64,000 nucleotides of DNA from Acanthococcus lagerstroemiae (taxonomy: Eukaryota > Arthropoda > Insecta > Hemiptera > Eriococcidae), in NCBI GenBank assembly GCA_031841125.1, contig CM063113.1, forward strand, positions 27,363,312 through 27,427,311, read 5' to 3'. The position numbers and the translations under genes were made by a program. Below the pieces are notes generated by a model that saw only the letters and a program-made list of their open reading frames with translations, had not been told where the DNA came from and did no database searches. Shown here piece by piece: positions 23,717 to 33,589 of this stretch (position 1 is its first letter; the number at the start of each line of letters is the position of its first letter).

Positions 23717-24662
23717 CAGTCTCAAAAAGTCCCGGTAAAAACTATGGCTTTAATGATATCAAATTAAAGGTCTTGGAAAACTGAACCTAATTTTTATATT
23801 TCTATTCCTCCCAAACTATGTGCAAGGTAACAATTTTACATCAAAATAAGTACTTTATTGCAGCAAATAATAAGGGTGGTACAATTTTTCAAAGTTTATT
23901 TTCAAGTAAAATGGATTTTTAAAAACGGTTTTCTCAAAAAATTAAAAATTAAAAATTTTTTCTTGAAAAATTAGAAACTGACGAAATAGTTTCGAAAATT
24001 GAATTTCCACCCGACGTAGTCCCAATACGTATATAAAATCGTCAATTTTAGGCGAAAATGTCATTTTTGAAAGAATAGTCTAAAAAGGCAGTATCAAAGA
24101 CAGAGCGAAAGAATATATATAGTTTCAGAAAGAGGGAGAAATGACCAAAAATGGAAGATGGTCCAGGAAGTCGTGAACCTTATAATCCACGAAACGTAAG
24201 ATTCATTTGACTACACAAAAAGATTTTAAGAGCCAAAAAGAACGAAAGGACCACGGAGCGGGAAATGCAGATTTTGTAAGAGAAACCAGCACAAACGGAG
24301 CACAAACTATTGCATCCACTTTTCCTCTTTCAACTCTTTATCTAACTCCTTTTTCAAAGACCATTTCTTCAGCCCCCCAAAAATAAACCTCAACAACTTA
24401 GAAAGGGGGGCAGCACAAACGACGGAATTTTCAGCACAAACCAGCACAAACGTAGCACAAACGATTGACACCATTTTCAATCCCCTAGGTGAAAGTGGGG
24501 GCTCCCATTTCTACAGCCCCCCCAGAAGTTTTCCGATATCTCAGGAAGGGGAGCAGCACAAACGATGGGGTTTTCAGCACAAACCAGCACAAACGTAGCA
24601 CAAACGAATGGCGTATGTTTCAAGTCTATCTGGGTAAGTGGGGGGGCCGAGGAAATGCACCT

Positions 24663-24940
24663 GTTTTAATTCGGGCTTTCAGTCCCGTATACATTTCTTT
24701 TATCACGTCTATATAGTTTTTTGGCACTCCTTGGTTTTTCAGTGTTTTTTCGATAAAAGCGTGGTTTAGTGAGTCGAGGAGGGCTTTCGTGTAATCGATC
24801 AGCGCTAGGTATAGGTCGATTTGGTACTCTGAGCATTTTCCCATGATCTGATTCAGGCTGTGTAAATAAATGGCCAACCATCGAGAATGTTTTCCGGAAG
24901 CCTGCTTGTCGAGAGTATAATTTCGACTAACTCCTCGATA
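24663..24940 (-). pseudogene. RTE copy A, 5' part (reverse-transcriptase palm)
   Basis: Minus-strand frame with EYQIDLYLALIDYTKA, NHAFIEKTLKNQGV and MYTGLKARIKT, the RTE segment that contains the first catalytic Asp (IDYTKA; normally IDFTKAFD). Upstream, in another frame, QASGKHS/FRKTFS corresponds to the QAGFRKGYST motif. The reading continues across the 8.0-kb insertion at 16627. The element is 5'-truncated near 24940. Confidence 0.88.
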
Positions 24941-25559
24941 TTACCGTCAGTCTAATTCATAACTGAACGATACGATGACAGACTTGCCGCATCAGACTAA
25001 TTCGACCTAACTTGATGTAGGTAGCAGGTACATAGTACAATACATGTAGATTTCGCTCTCTCGGCTCTTCGGTTTTGAAATATGGACTGATTGCACTGCT
25101 TGCCGCACCATATAGCAGGTGCGGAAAGGTCTACCGGATGCGGCAAACACGTTCGTGGGCCCATATACGTGCACGTATGCGGTTAAAAAGCCGATTATGA
25201 CGAAAGCATACGACAACGCCGAAAAAAAAAAGGAAAAAGAAGGAAAGTAATAAAGCGACGTAAACTGTATATTCGGAAACGAAAGTTGACGGATTATCTG
25301 CTAAGGCTCTTACCCAAGTGTGGGTGCAGATATGTGTGTAGCCGGCGAGAAAACTAGAGCGAAAACGAGGATGAGAAAAAAAAAAAAGAAACAGGATGAT
25401 CCTCACTCGGTTCATGAATTATTCAGCGTATCCTCTCGTTTTACCAATATAATTTAACTATAGCAGAACGATATTTCCCCTTCAGCTGCAACATGCCTAG
25501 CAGAGCCGCGGCTTCTTTCGTCTGCCCTCAGTCAACTATACACACACATATACACGCAT
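24941..25559. other. unassigned DNA
   Basis: No gene recognised. Short A-rich runs at 25224-25250 and 25376-25390. Confidence 0.4.
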
Positions 25560-25955
25560 TTTGCTCTCGTTATACTCTCGCTCGCGACAAATAAGATACA
25601 CCGCGCCGCCCGCAAATTCTTTATAAATATTTATTGCGGAATGTTTTTCGAGTTGACAGATTCGGTTGGTCGCGCTCTGATCGCGCGCCGCGTGTGCGTG
25701 CTCGGCATAATATTCTCGCCATATCGCACCAACCGGCGCGACAATGAGACGCGCGGCGGTGGCAGCGGTAACTGAAGGTATACAATATCAAAATACTATG
25801 CCAATTCTGCCAATACGGCTCCAAACGAAAATATTCTCTCCGAATGCCGCCGATATACATATCAGCGTGATATACGCGCGCGTATTTCGTAAATTAATTT
25901 ATAGCCCGTGCCGCGGCGACGAAATAAACACGAAAAAACAATTTAGAAAAGTTGG
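25560..25955. other. CpG-rich unassigned tract
   Basis: Markedly richer in CG dinucleotides than the rest (cgcgcgccgcgtgtgcg, gcgcgacaatgagacgcgcg, acgcgcgcgtatttcg). Frames on both strands are open over 80-100 codons, but no motif is recognised. It may be non-repetitive host DNA, possibly a promoter-type region (inference). Confidence 0.35.
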
Positions 25956-25977
25956 TCGGGACGCGAAAAAAAAAAAA

Positions 25978-26113
25978 CTGCTTTCGCGAAGCGAAAGCAG
26001 TACCGACTTTTCGGCCTTCGGCCGAAAAGCACTCGGAACTCGCTTCGCTCGTTCCTCGCAGTAGTAGCGAAAAGTACTCGGAACTCGCTTCGCTCGTTCC
26101 TCGCGAAATCAAG
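25978..26113. repeat. two perfect 10-bp hairpins and a 46-bp direct repeat
   Basis: Hairpin 1 has stem ctgctttcgc/gcgaaagcag with loop gaa (25978-26000). Hairpin 2 has stem cttttcggcc/ggccgaaaag with loop ttc (26007-26029). Next, a 46-bp unit with ctcggaactcgcttcgctcg is repeated twice (26022-26067 and 26068-26113). A related hairpin (gctttcgc, loop agca, gcgaaagc) followed by the same accgacttttcg sequence lies at 27185-27220. Confidence 0.8.
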
Positions 26114-26439
26114 ACACTGTCGACACGTTTTAAGTCGTTAACGTTTTAAAAAACGCAAATGTCGACAAGGACTAGTGGTATTCGGCTGAAATGTTTAAGG
26201 CCATTCACGTTTTAAAAAACGCAACTCTCCACAGGGAATAGTATTATAATAAAAAAAAATATAAAACTACCCGGCTATCAAAATTAGAGTTCGTATAAAT
26301 TTGAAATCGATACATTCAAGGCGGAAACGTGTAAGACCGAAACATTTGTATAATACAACAAAACTACGCGGCTATCAAAATTTGATTTCGTATAAATTAA
26401 ATCCCAAACAACATCGAGTACATAAGTCGCCTTGCGCTT

Positions 26440-26910
26440 CTTATGCTGAACTTAAATTGAGGAAACTCGTGAACGACTCAACCGATTGTCATCAAACTTT
26501 CACCAATACAACTTCGAGTACTTCTCTATAATGTACCAAAATTTGGAATCAAATGATTCGATAGTTCCTGAGATTTTTGTGCCACAAATTTTGTCCTCAA
26601 GGAAAACTCACGAACGGCTCGACCGATTGCCTTCAAAAGCTTATTTTAACAACTTCGAGTACTTCTCCATAATATACCAAAATTTGGAATCAATTGATTC
26701 AATAGTTTCTGAGATTTTCTTCCCACAAAATTAAGGTGTACGTATATATATATATATATATATATATAAGGAAACCTGAAATTCAGCCACTATTACAGTC
26801 GTGTTCTAAACACTCTGAAACGCAAAAAAAACATTGCCCCCGCCCCTAACTTCACAACTGTGACGAGTGTAATACCTCCCTTTTCTTCGAAAAGTCGGTA
26901 AAACTACTCA
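26440..26910. repeat. dispersed repeat family with internal (AT)n, copy 1
   Basis: Contains a 139-bp unit twice in tandem (about 26460-26598 and 26599-26738), each with cgaccgattg-type, cttcgagtacttctc and accaaaatttggaatcaa blocks, then (TA)n (26743-26769), then aaggaaacctgaaattcagc and an end with gaaaagtcggtaaaac. A second copy lies at 28925-29310. No coding sequence. The class is unknown; non-autonomous Helitron-type elements often carry such a microsatellite. Confidence 0.75.
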
Positions 26911-27184
26911 ACGTACTTTTAAACCGAAACCGCGCGTTAATGTTCGATCCCATTTTATCGCGCCTTTTTTTCCCACGCAGATTAAGCGTCAACGGCGCAC
27001 GGTGATTCTAAACCTCAAAATTACCCGCAAATAGCGTCACTTTTCGTGATACTGACAGCAAAAATTCTCAACTTTTACCCCAGCATAGCCACAACATTTT
27101 ATAAGGAACTGTATACAACCGGGGAAAGAGGTTGGAGGGGGGGGGGCAAATCAGAATCAGGAGAGAGGAAAGAGAGAAAAAAAA

Positions 27185-27220
27185 GCTTTCGCAGCAGCGA
27201 AAGCAGAACCGACTTTTCGA
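27185..27220. repeat. hairpin related to that at 25978
   Basis: Stem gctttcgc/gcgaaagc with loop agca, followed by agaaccgacttttcg; the corresponding sequence at 26001 is taccgacttttcg. Confidence 0.7.
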
Positions 27221-27340
27221 GCTACTTATCATTTAAGCAAAATATATTCTGACGAATTAATGAAATAATGAAAGTTAAGTACTCTGGATGTAACCCACAT
27301 AACACAAACTTATGAAATCATATATTAATTTCGTTATAAA

Positions 27341-28450
27341 CAAAACGAATGAACACCGGTCTGAAATAAACGAAACGGAAAACCAAACGAAAAATCGCTC
27401 ATGAAAAACCGAAAATGTTGAAAATAACGAAACGATTTAACAAAACGAAAAAAACTGTTTCGTTTGCCATCCTTGCAAAAAAAAAACACAAAAAATTATG
27501 AAATCGTATTAGAAATGAAAAAAACAGCTAAATTAAAATTACGTCAGTTTCTGAAACGCATGAGAATCATTAATCCTTTGAACTAATATCTGTATTGTAC
27601 TCAATGACATGAAAAAATCGAAATGATAACGAAATGGTTTAGTTTTGTTAGAAACGGGGCTGGCAAACGGTAACGAAAACAAAATAACAGAATAACGGAA
27701 AATTTTGGGCAAAAATGAAGAAACGGTAAACGAAAAACGAAACGAAAAAGTCGCGATTATTTCTAGGTTCGACAAATAATAATGAAATGCTGGATTTACA
27801 CCAAAGTTATAAGCATACTTGTTAATTCTACCTTCATATTTTAACTGTAACGTACTTGTCACTAGCATTATGCTTATAACTTTGGTGTAAATCCAGCGTA
27901 ACGGTAACGGAATAACGGAAAATGTTGGGCAAAAATGAAGAAACGGTAAACGAAAAACGAAACGGGGAAAAAAATTGGGATATTGAAAAATCGAAAAATG
28001 AAACGGAAAAAAACATTTGAAGTATCGAAAAACGAAAAACGAAACGAAGAAGCCTAAAAAAAGATTTCGTTTGCCAGCCCAGGTTAGAAACAAAACGAGT
28101 GAATACCGGTCTGAAGTAAACAAAATGGAAAACCAAACGAAAAATCGCAACGGAAAATGTTGGGCAAAAATGAAGAAACGGTAAACGAAAAACGAAACGG
28201 GGAAAAATTGGGATACTGAAAAACCGAAAAATGAAACGGAAAAAAACATTTGAAGTATCGAAAAACGAAACGAAAAAGCCTAAAAAAAGATTTCGTTTGC
28301 CAGCCCTGGTTAGAAACAATACGAGTGAATACCGGTCTGAAGTAAACAAAACGGAAAACCAAACGAAAAATCGCTCATGAAAAACCGAAAATGTTGAAAA
28401 TAACAAAACGAAAAAAAATTGTTTCGTTTGTCATCCCTGCAAAAAATAAA
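27341..28450. repeat. A-rich tandem repeat array
   Basis: A unit of about 235 bp with accggtctgaa, aaccaaacgaaaaatcg, aatgttgggcaaaaatgaag and tttcgtttgccagccc is repeated: the clearest full units run from about 27918 and 28151, with partial units at each end (27341 and 28318). Long minus-strand frames rich in Phe and Ser (27539-28406) are by-products of the repeated AAACG words and are not called as genes. Confidence 0.85.
27789..27897. mobile_element. 109-bp palindromic element inside the array
   Basis: A perfect 28-bp inverted repeat starting gctggatttacaccaaagtt, with a central region of about 53 bp. It interrupts the tandem array. Possibly a tiny MITE; no TSD could be fixed. Confidence 0.7.
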
Positions 28451-28924
28451 ATAAAAAAATTATGAAATCGTATTAGAAATGAAAAAAACAGCTAAACAGG
28501 TTCAAAAAGAACGTCTAAGAATCAAATTAAATACAAAAGGGAAAAATTATTGTGAAATCAAATGAATAATGAAAGCGCTGGAGAAATTTAAAAAAAAAAA
28601 GAGAGTGGATGTAACAATAAAGCAAAACTTATATCTCCCAAAAAGAAATCTTATATAAAAAAAATATAATATCAAAAGAAGTAAACGAGAGAAAAAAAAA
28701 AGAACGAAAAGAAGAAAACAGCTCCTTTTCTTTGTAAAGTCGGTGAAAAGGTGTATCACATTGTACAAAGATAACAAAACAAATGGATAGCAAAACTTGG
28801 TGGAATGTGGTAACACTGACGATTGAGCGACTTATGAGTGACCCTGTAGTATACCTACAGTATCGGGTCCAACTAAACGGAGCGCACCGCGTAGTCAATT
28901 CGGCATCTACGGGCGCTCTTTATT
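28451..28924. other. unassigned A-rich DNA
   Basis: No gene recognised. Contains long A-rich tracts. Confidence 0.4.
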
Positions 28925-29111
28925 CTGACCTTAAATTGAGGAAAACTCATGAACGACTCGACCAATTATCATCAAACTTCAACGGGCACAATTTCAGGTA
29001 CTTCTCCATAATATACCAAACTTTGGAATCAATTGATTCATTACTTTTTGAGATTTTCGTGCTACAAATTTTGTCCGTACATATATACATATATACATAC
29101 ATACATAATAC

Positions 29112-29178
<67 letters not shown>

Positions 29179-29310
29179 AAACCTGAAATTCAGCCACCAT
29201 TACAGTTGCATTCTACACACTCTGAAACGTAAAAAAAATATTGCCCCCACCCCCATATCGACAGCTGTGACGGGTATAATACCTGACTTTTCTGTAGAAA
29301 AGTCGGTAAA
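28925..29310. repeat. dispersed repeat family with internal (AT)n, copy 2
   Basis: Matches copy 1 from ttaaattgaggaaa through the single 139-bp unit, (AT)n (29114-29174), aaggaaacctgaaattcagc and the terminal gaaaagtcggtaaaac. It has one unit where copy 1 has two, and the AT tract is about twice as long. Confidence 0.75.
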
Positions 29311-29417
29311 ACGAAGAGGAGGTTCCAAGAATTCTAGGAAGGGGGGTGGAAGCGGTAATGAATGAAATAAAAACAGGCGAAGTAGGGGAACCGGATCTGA
29401 TCTAAAATAAGCCAATT

Positions 29418-32400
29418 AAAGACTTTATTATAGAATTAGAATTATTTAACCGAAGCATAGAAGAAGAATTGAAAATTAGTAAAAAATCAAAACTACTAAT
29501 TATTCAAGGATATGCACCCAGTCTACAATCTGAAACGGAAGAGGTTGAAGAATTCTATAACCAGATTCATTCAGTGTTAGAAAAAGAAAGGGTGTTTAGA
29601 TCGATGTTCGTATGTACAGTTATATTAAGTCTTATTCTACACCTTATCTGATCATACTCGCTTTGGTCGTCTTATCTAGTCTATTTTTCCTCGTTCATAC
29701 TTGAATTATTGTTATGTTATTACTCGTCGTAGCTAATTTTCGTAGGTTTAAAGTTCTTGTCGGTTGTAACCGTTTTAGTTGAGATTTTGTGGTCATTGAG
29801 TGAACTTCTACGTTTTTACCTATTTCATCTGGTTTATGTTTGCATACCATTTTGCCATGTCTTCTTGTATTTAAACTTTCGCCGTTTTCTGATGATTATA
29901 ATGGCTACGAGATTTTTTGGGTGTTTTTTATTTTGCCTTTTTATTTAGATGAAGCCTTTTACGTCTACAAAGGGAATATTACTGTATTGTAGTAGGCGAT
30001 TTCAACGCACAGATCGGAATAAACGAATCAAAAAATGAATGGAATTGCATTGGCAAATTTTGTTCTGGGAAAACAACTAACTCCAGCGGTGAATGGTTAC
30101 TAAATTTAGCGTTAGATAAAAAACTAAAAATAATGAATAATTTCTACGAAAACAGGAAAAAATATAAATGGACTTGGGCATCCCCAGACGGGGTAACAAA
30201 CAATGAAATCGAGTTTGCATTAGTGAATGAAACAGGACAGTCAAAAGTATCTCGGTTATAAAAAACTTGGAATCTTCTTCCGATCATAAGGCGTTGAAAA
30301 TTCACTATTGTTCCCAAGGAGATATGAAATAAAAAATGCTTTAAAAAGAAGTATATGTAGAAAACAAAAACATCCCGTTGGTAAAATTAAGTGAAGCAAA
30401 AAAAAAGTGTTGAAAGTAAGGCTTGACATATGGCAAAACAAGCGAGATAACAAGATTCAGGAGAAATACAGCAAACTGATAGAAGCGCTGAAGGGAACGG
30501 TTAAGGAAATTGAAGTAATAATCACAGGTAATATAGGAACAAAAGATTTGTCAAGTGAAACGCTCATACTTAGTAAAAAACGTAACAAACTAGCAAAGCT
30601 AGCTAGGAAAACAGCACGCCAAAAAGTTGAGTTAATAGAACTACGAAAACTAGCAAGGAAAATGATAAATCTCCGTAAGGAAGAATGCAGAATAATATCC
30701 AAAATCATGGAAGAAACGAACACAACAAAAAAAGTAAAAAAAAGAACTACAGGATTTCAAAGTCTTCTCCCGTCGATAAAGGACGAGAAAGGCAAGATTA
30801 CAGCGAGTAGAGAAGGCATCGCGGAAGTAACAACCAAATAGTATGCAAAATTATATGAGGAAGAACCAGGCTTTAAAGGCTTTATAAAACCAAATTTTAA
30901 AAACACAGAAGAAGTAACTCCGTTTCAAGAGAGCGAAATTAAACAGGTTCTCAGAGGTCTGAAGGTGGTGAGGGCATTAGGTCCTGACGGGATTGAAAAT
31001 AAATACTTGAAAATGTTTGAAAAGGAACTCACCCCTCCACTAACAAAAATCTTTAACGAAATATTGGATTTGGAAGAGGTCCTCGAACAATGTGGTCTGT
31101 CTGAAATCATTTTGCTTTCTAAGAAAGGAGATCGAAAAGATGTGAATAATTATAGGTCTACAAGCTCAACGTCAAATGTATCAAAAATTTTCGCTGAATT
31201 ACTAAAAAATCGCTTATACGACCAGCTGAACAAATGGCAAAGCCAGGAACAGACTGGGTTTAGAAGAGGAAGGTCGACTATAGACCAAATTTTTATAACA
31301 AATCAAATCATAGAAAAACACAACGAATTCAATATCCCTCTTTTTATACTTTTGATTGACTTCCAAGAAGCTTTCGACTTCGTCCACCTCAACTACTTGT
31401 GGAATGCATTAAATAATCAAGAAATTCAAGATAAATTAATACATAAAAATTTTGATGAAAATGTACGATATTGCGGAGGGGAGGGTTAAATTAGATAAAA
31501 GGGGCACAAAATTTAAAATAAAAAAAGGAATGAAGCAAGGTGACCCTTTCTCTTCAAACTTATTTAACTGTATCTTGGAAAATGTTTTCAGAGAATTAAA
31601 ATGGAGAGAGAAGGGTATCGAGGTGGACGGAAAGAAACTTAACAATTTGGATGACGTGGCCTTAATAGCTAGGAGTGAAAAAGAGTTGCAAGAGATGGCA
31701 GAGGAACTCAGCGTTGCAGGGAAGGAAGCTGGACTGGTAATAAATACGAAGAAAACGGTATTATTAACAAACAGCAATGAGGTAAATCAAATTACTCTTA
31801 ATTGAAGTAAAAATAGACAAGAGGTCACACAATTTCGTTTTCAAGAAGCCTGGACACAGAACTAAAAAGGAGAAAGCTAAAGCTTGGAGAAGTTACTGGA
31901 GTTTAAAAAATATCTTTAGGGAGAAATTCCCTCTAAAATTAAAAAAGAAAATTTTTGAAAGCAATGTTCAATCAGTGCTAACTTATGGAGCCCAAACGTG
32001 GGCGACCACAGCCAGCCAAAGGAACAGCCTGAGGAACACTCAAACTGCTATGGAAAGGTCCATGTTAGGTTTCAAAAGGAAAGACAGGATAAAAAACGAA
32101 GAATTAAAAAAGAAACTGCAGATCACAGAATGTGAGTATAAAATTAGCAAATTAAAGTTTGATTATGCCGGTCACGTAGCCAGAAGAGTAGGGGGAAGAT
32201 GGGAAAGAAGGGTATTAGTTTGGCAACCATGGGGCGGAAAAAGAAGGGTAGGTTGGCCAAAAATGAGGTGGGTGGACGAAATTGTACAAACAGTGGGTAA
32301 AGCTTGGATAAGCAAGGCTATGAACAGGGAACGTTGGGAACGGATAGGGGAGGCCAATGCTCAAAAATGGGCGATTAATTAAGTGAACACAACAAGATTG

Positions 32401-32532
32401 TATTTTTAATTTCAAGTCTAGTTTACTTTTTTTTTAATCAAAATATTATATTACAGATTAATATATAATTATAACAAAAAAATTAATAAAGGCTGGATTT
32501 TATTATTATTGTTATTATTATTATTATTATAG
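29418..32532 (+). pseudogene. RTE-clade retrotransposon, endonuclease plus reverse transcriptase (copy C)
   Basis: Plus-strand frames give most of an RTE polyprotein. The endonuclease part has LLIIQGYAPS (29490), VVGDFNAQIG (29990, GDFN motif), KYKWTWASPDG and, after a shift, SSDHKALKIHY (SDH motif). The RT part has ALGPDGIENKYL (30975), QTGFRRGRSTIDQI (31250), LLIDFQEAFDF (31350), KGMKQGDPFSSNLFN (31525) and LNNLDDVALIA (31640). In the last, the Y/F-A before the catalytic DD is missing. The C-terminal part has LTYGAQTWATT, YAGHVARR and RERWERIGEANAQKW, ending at 32382. It is followed by a 3' UTR with a (TTA)n tail (32500-32532), as in RTE elements. A stop at 30839, at least three shifts and a 370-bp insertion in the endonuclease make it dead. 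Confidence 0.93.
29600..29975. mobile_element. unidentified ~375-bp insertion in RTE copy C endonuclease
   Basis: The endonuclease frame stops after HSVLEKERV and resumes at VVGDFNAQIG; in the family only about ten residues separate these. The intervening T-rich sequence has no RTE similarity. Borders are approximate and no TSD was fixed. Confidence 0.6.
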
Positions 32533-32563
32533 AAGAAGAAGAAGAAGAAGAAGAGGTACCGAA
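32503..32563. repeat. (TTA)n and (GAA)n microsatellites
   Basis: A (TTA)n tail of RTE copy C runs directly into (GAA)n (32533-32555), which marks the start of the next RTE fragment. Confidence 0.85.
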
Positions 32564-32565
32564 GC

Positions 32566-32975
32566 AATGAAAAGTGACGGAAATTATATCGGTATTTTAA
32601 AAAGGGGAGAAAAAATAAATAGGAAATTATAGACCAATTAGTCCCACATCCAACATCTGTAAACTCTTTCCCAACTGTATGAAAGAACGTTTGTATCTCC
32701 AACTAGATTCCGAACAGGCGAGGGAAGAAGCAGGTTTTAGAAAAGATAAATCAACAATCAATCTCACCTTTATAGTAGACTACATAGTAGAAAAATCTAA
32801 CGAATACCAACTAAAAACCTATTTATAAACTTCCACAAAGCCTTTGACTCAATAGAACACCAATGTTCGCGGGAATGTTTGAAGAAACCGGGTATACCCT
32901 CAGAAAATAATTAACATACTAGAAAATATGTACAATGGCTCTAAGGCATATATAAAACTAGATAAAAAAATGATT
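32566..32975 (+). pseudogene. RTE fragment (copy D)
   Basis: Shifted plus-strand frames give NYRPISPTSNICKLF-like (about 32625), AGFRKDKSTINLTF (about 32730), INFHKAFDSIEH (about 32825) and ENMYNGSKAYIKL (about 32925). These correspond to the middle of an RTE reverse transcriptase. Both ends are truncated and almost every segment needs a frameshift. Confidence 0.8.
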
Positions 32976-33589
32976 GACTAATCTAAAATAATGTGTTTGT
33001 AGTAAGTATGGAGTAGAATTCAAAAGCTTGATGAAGTCTCGGAAGTTTTCAATCAAGTCTGGACTGTTTTTTGTTATATTGTTCGAGGGAACGAATTTCT
33101 GGGATTGAAATTCAAGCCCGATTCCTTATAAATGCATATTCAATGCCAAATTGGATTCGGCCATTTCTCTTACGAAAAGGATGGAGCATGTTAATTACCT
33201 GGAATACATGACCCCATTTACGATACATAAAGGGACCAAATGAAGGCTGAGTAATATGAATGAAATCTGGAAGATCCTGAACGAATCTGACGTGAAACAC
33301 TTTTAAATAGATGAAGCTTCAGAAAGCGTTGGTCGAATTTTGAAAAATCATCAAGAAATTTAGAAGGGTAGTTAAAAAGTCAAATATCTTTTCTATACAC
33401 AAGCCAGAGTCTGTTGATGCACATAGGCATAGAGAATCATTCAAACTTATAACATATGTCAAAGACGAATTTCCATGTCTTGATTTTAAAATCGACTTCT
33501 CAGTAATCGATTATCATTGTCACCGACTTCCTCGTGTAATGCAACATTTTAATTTATACGTACTTTCGTACCCTCATGAAAAAAATGTC
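32976..33589. other. unassigned DNA
   Basis: No gene or repeat recognised. Confidence 0.4.

Larger units (their letters stand above)
16628..24662. mobile_element. 8.0-kb long-inverted-repeat element (Foldback/MULE-like), composite, with 9-bp TSD
   Basis: The ends are perfect inverted repeats starting aggtgcatttcctcgg. A 9-bp direct repeat, gttttaatt, flanks them (16619-16627 and 24663-24671), and the interrupted RTE reading frame resumes on the other side. The inverted repeats are very long (left 16628-19655, right 22438-24662) and contain subrepeats of TTTGTGCT. Long TIRs with internal subrepeats and a 9-bp TSD are features of Foldback elements and of the Mutator-like (MULE) superfamily. 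No MULE transposase was found in the 2.8-kb centre, so it is non-autonomous. It carries inverted pairs of Tigger, hAT and mariner remnants. The class assignment is inference; the boundaries and TSD are directly visible. Confidence 0.88.
22438..24662 (-). repeat. right arm of the 8.0-kb element
   Basis: Reverse-complement copy of the left arm, lacking the equivalent of 17021-17808. The joint at 24282-24285 falls within a ggtttct/cttac microhomology. Two open frames (68 and 72 codons) are identical at protein level in both arms. Confidence 0.9.

Noticed and set aside
16628..24662. Assembly artefact explaining the inverted repeat
   Set aside because: An exact 9-bp TSD, resumption of the RTE frame, a 788-bp arm asymmetry and scattered arm differences are not expected from a mirrored misassembly, although long-read confirmation remains desirable.
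27539..28406. Minus-strand frames up to 236 codons, Phe/Ser-rich
   Set aside because: They arise from tandem A-rich repeats (AAACG words); the apparent protein repeats with the DNA unit and has no recognised domain.
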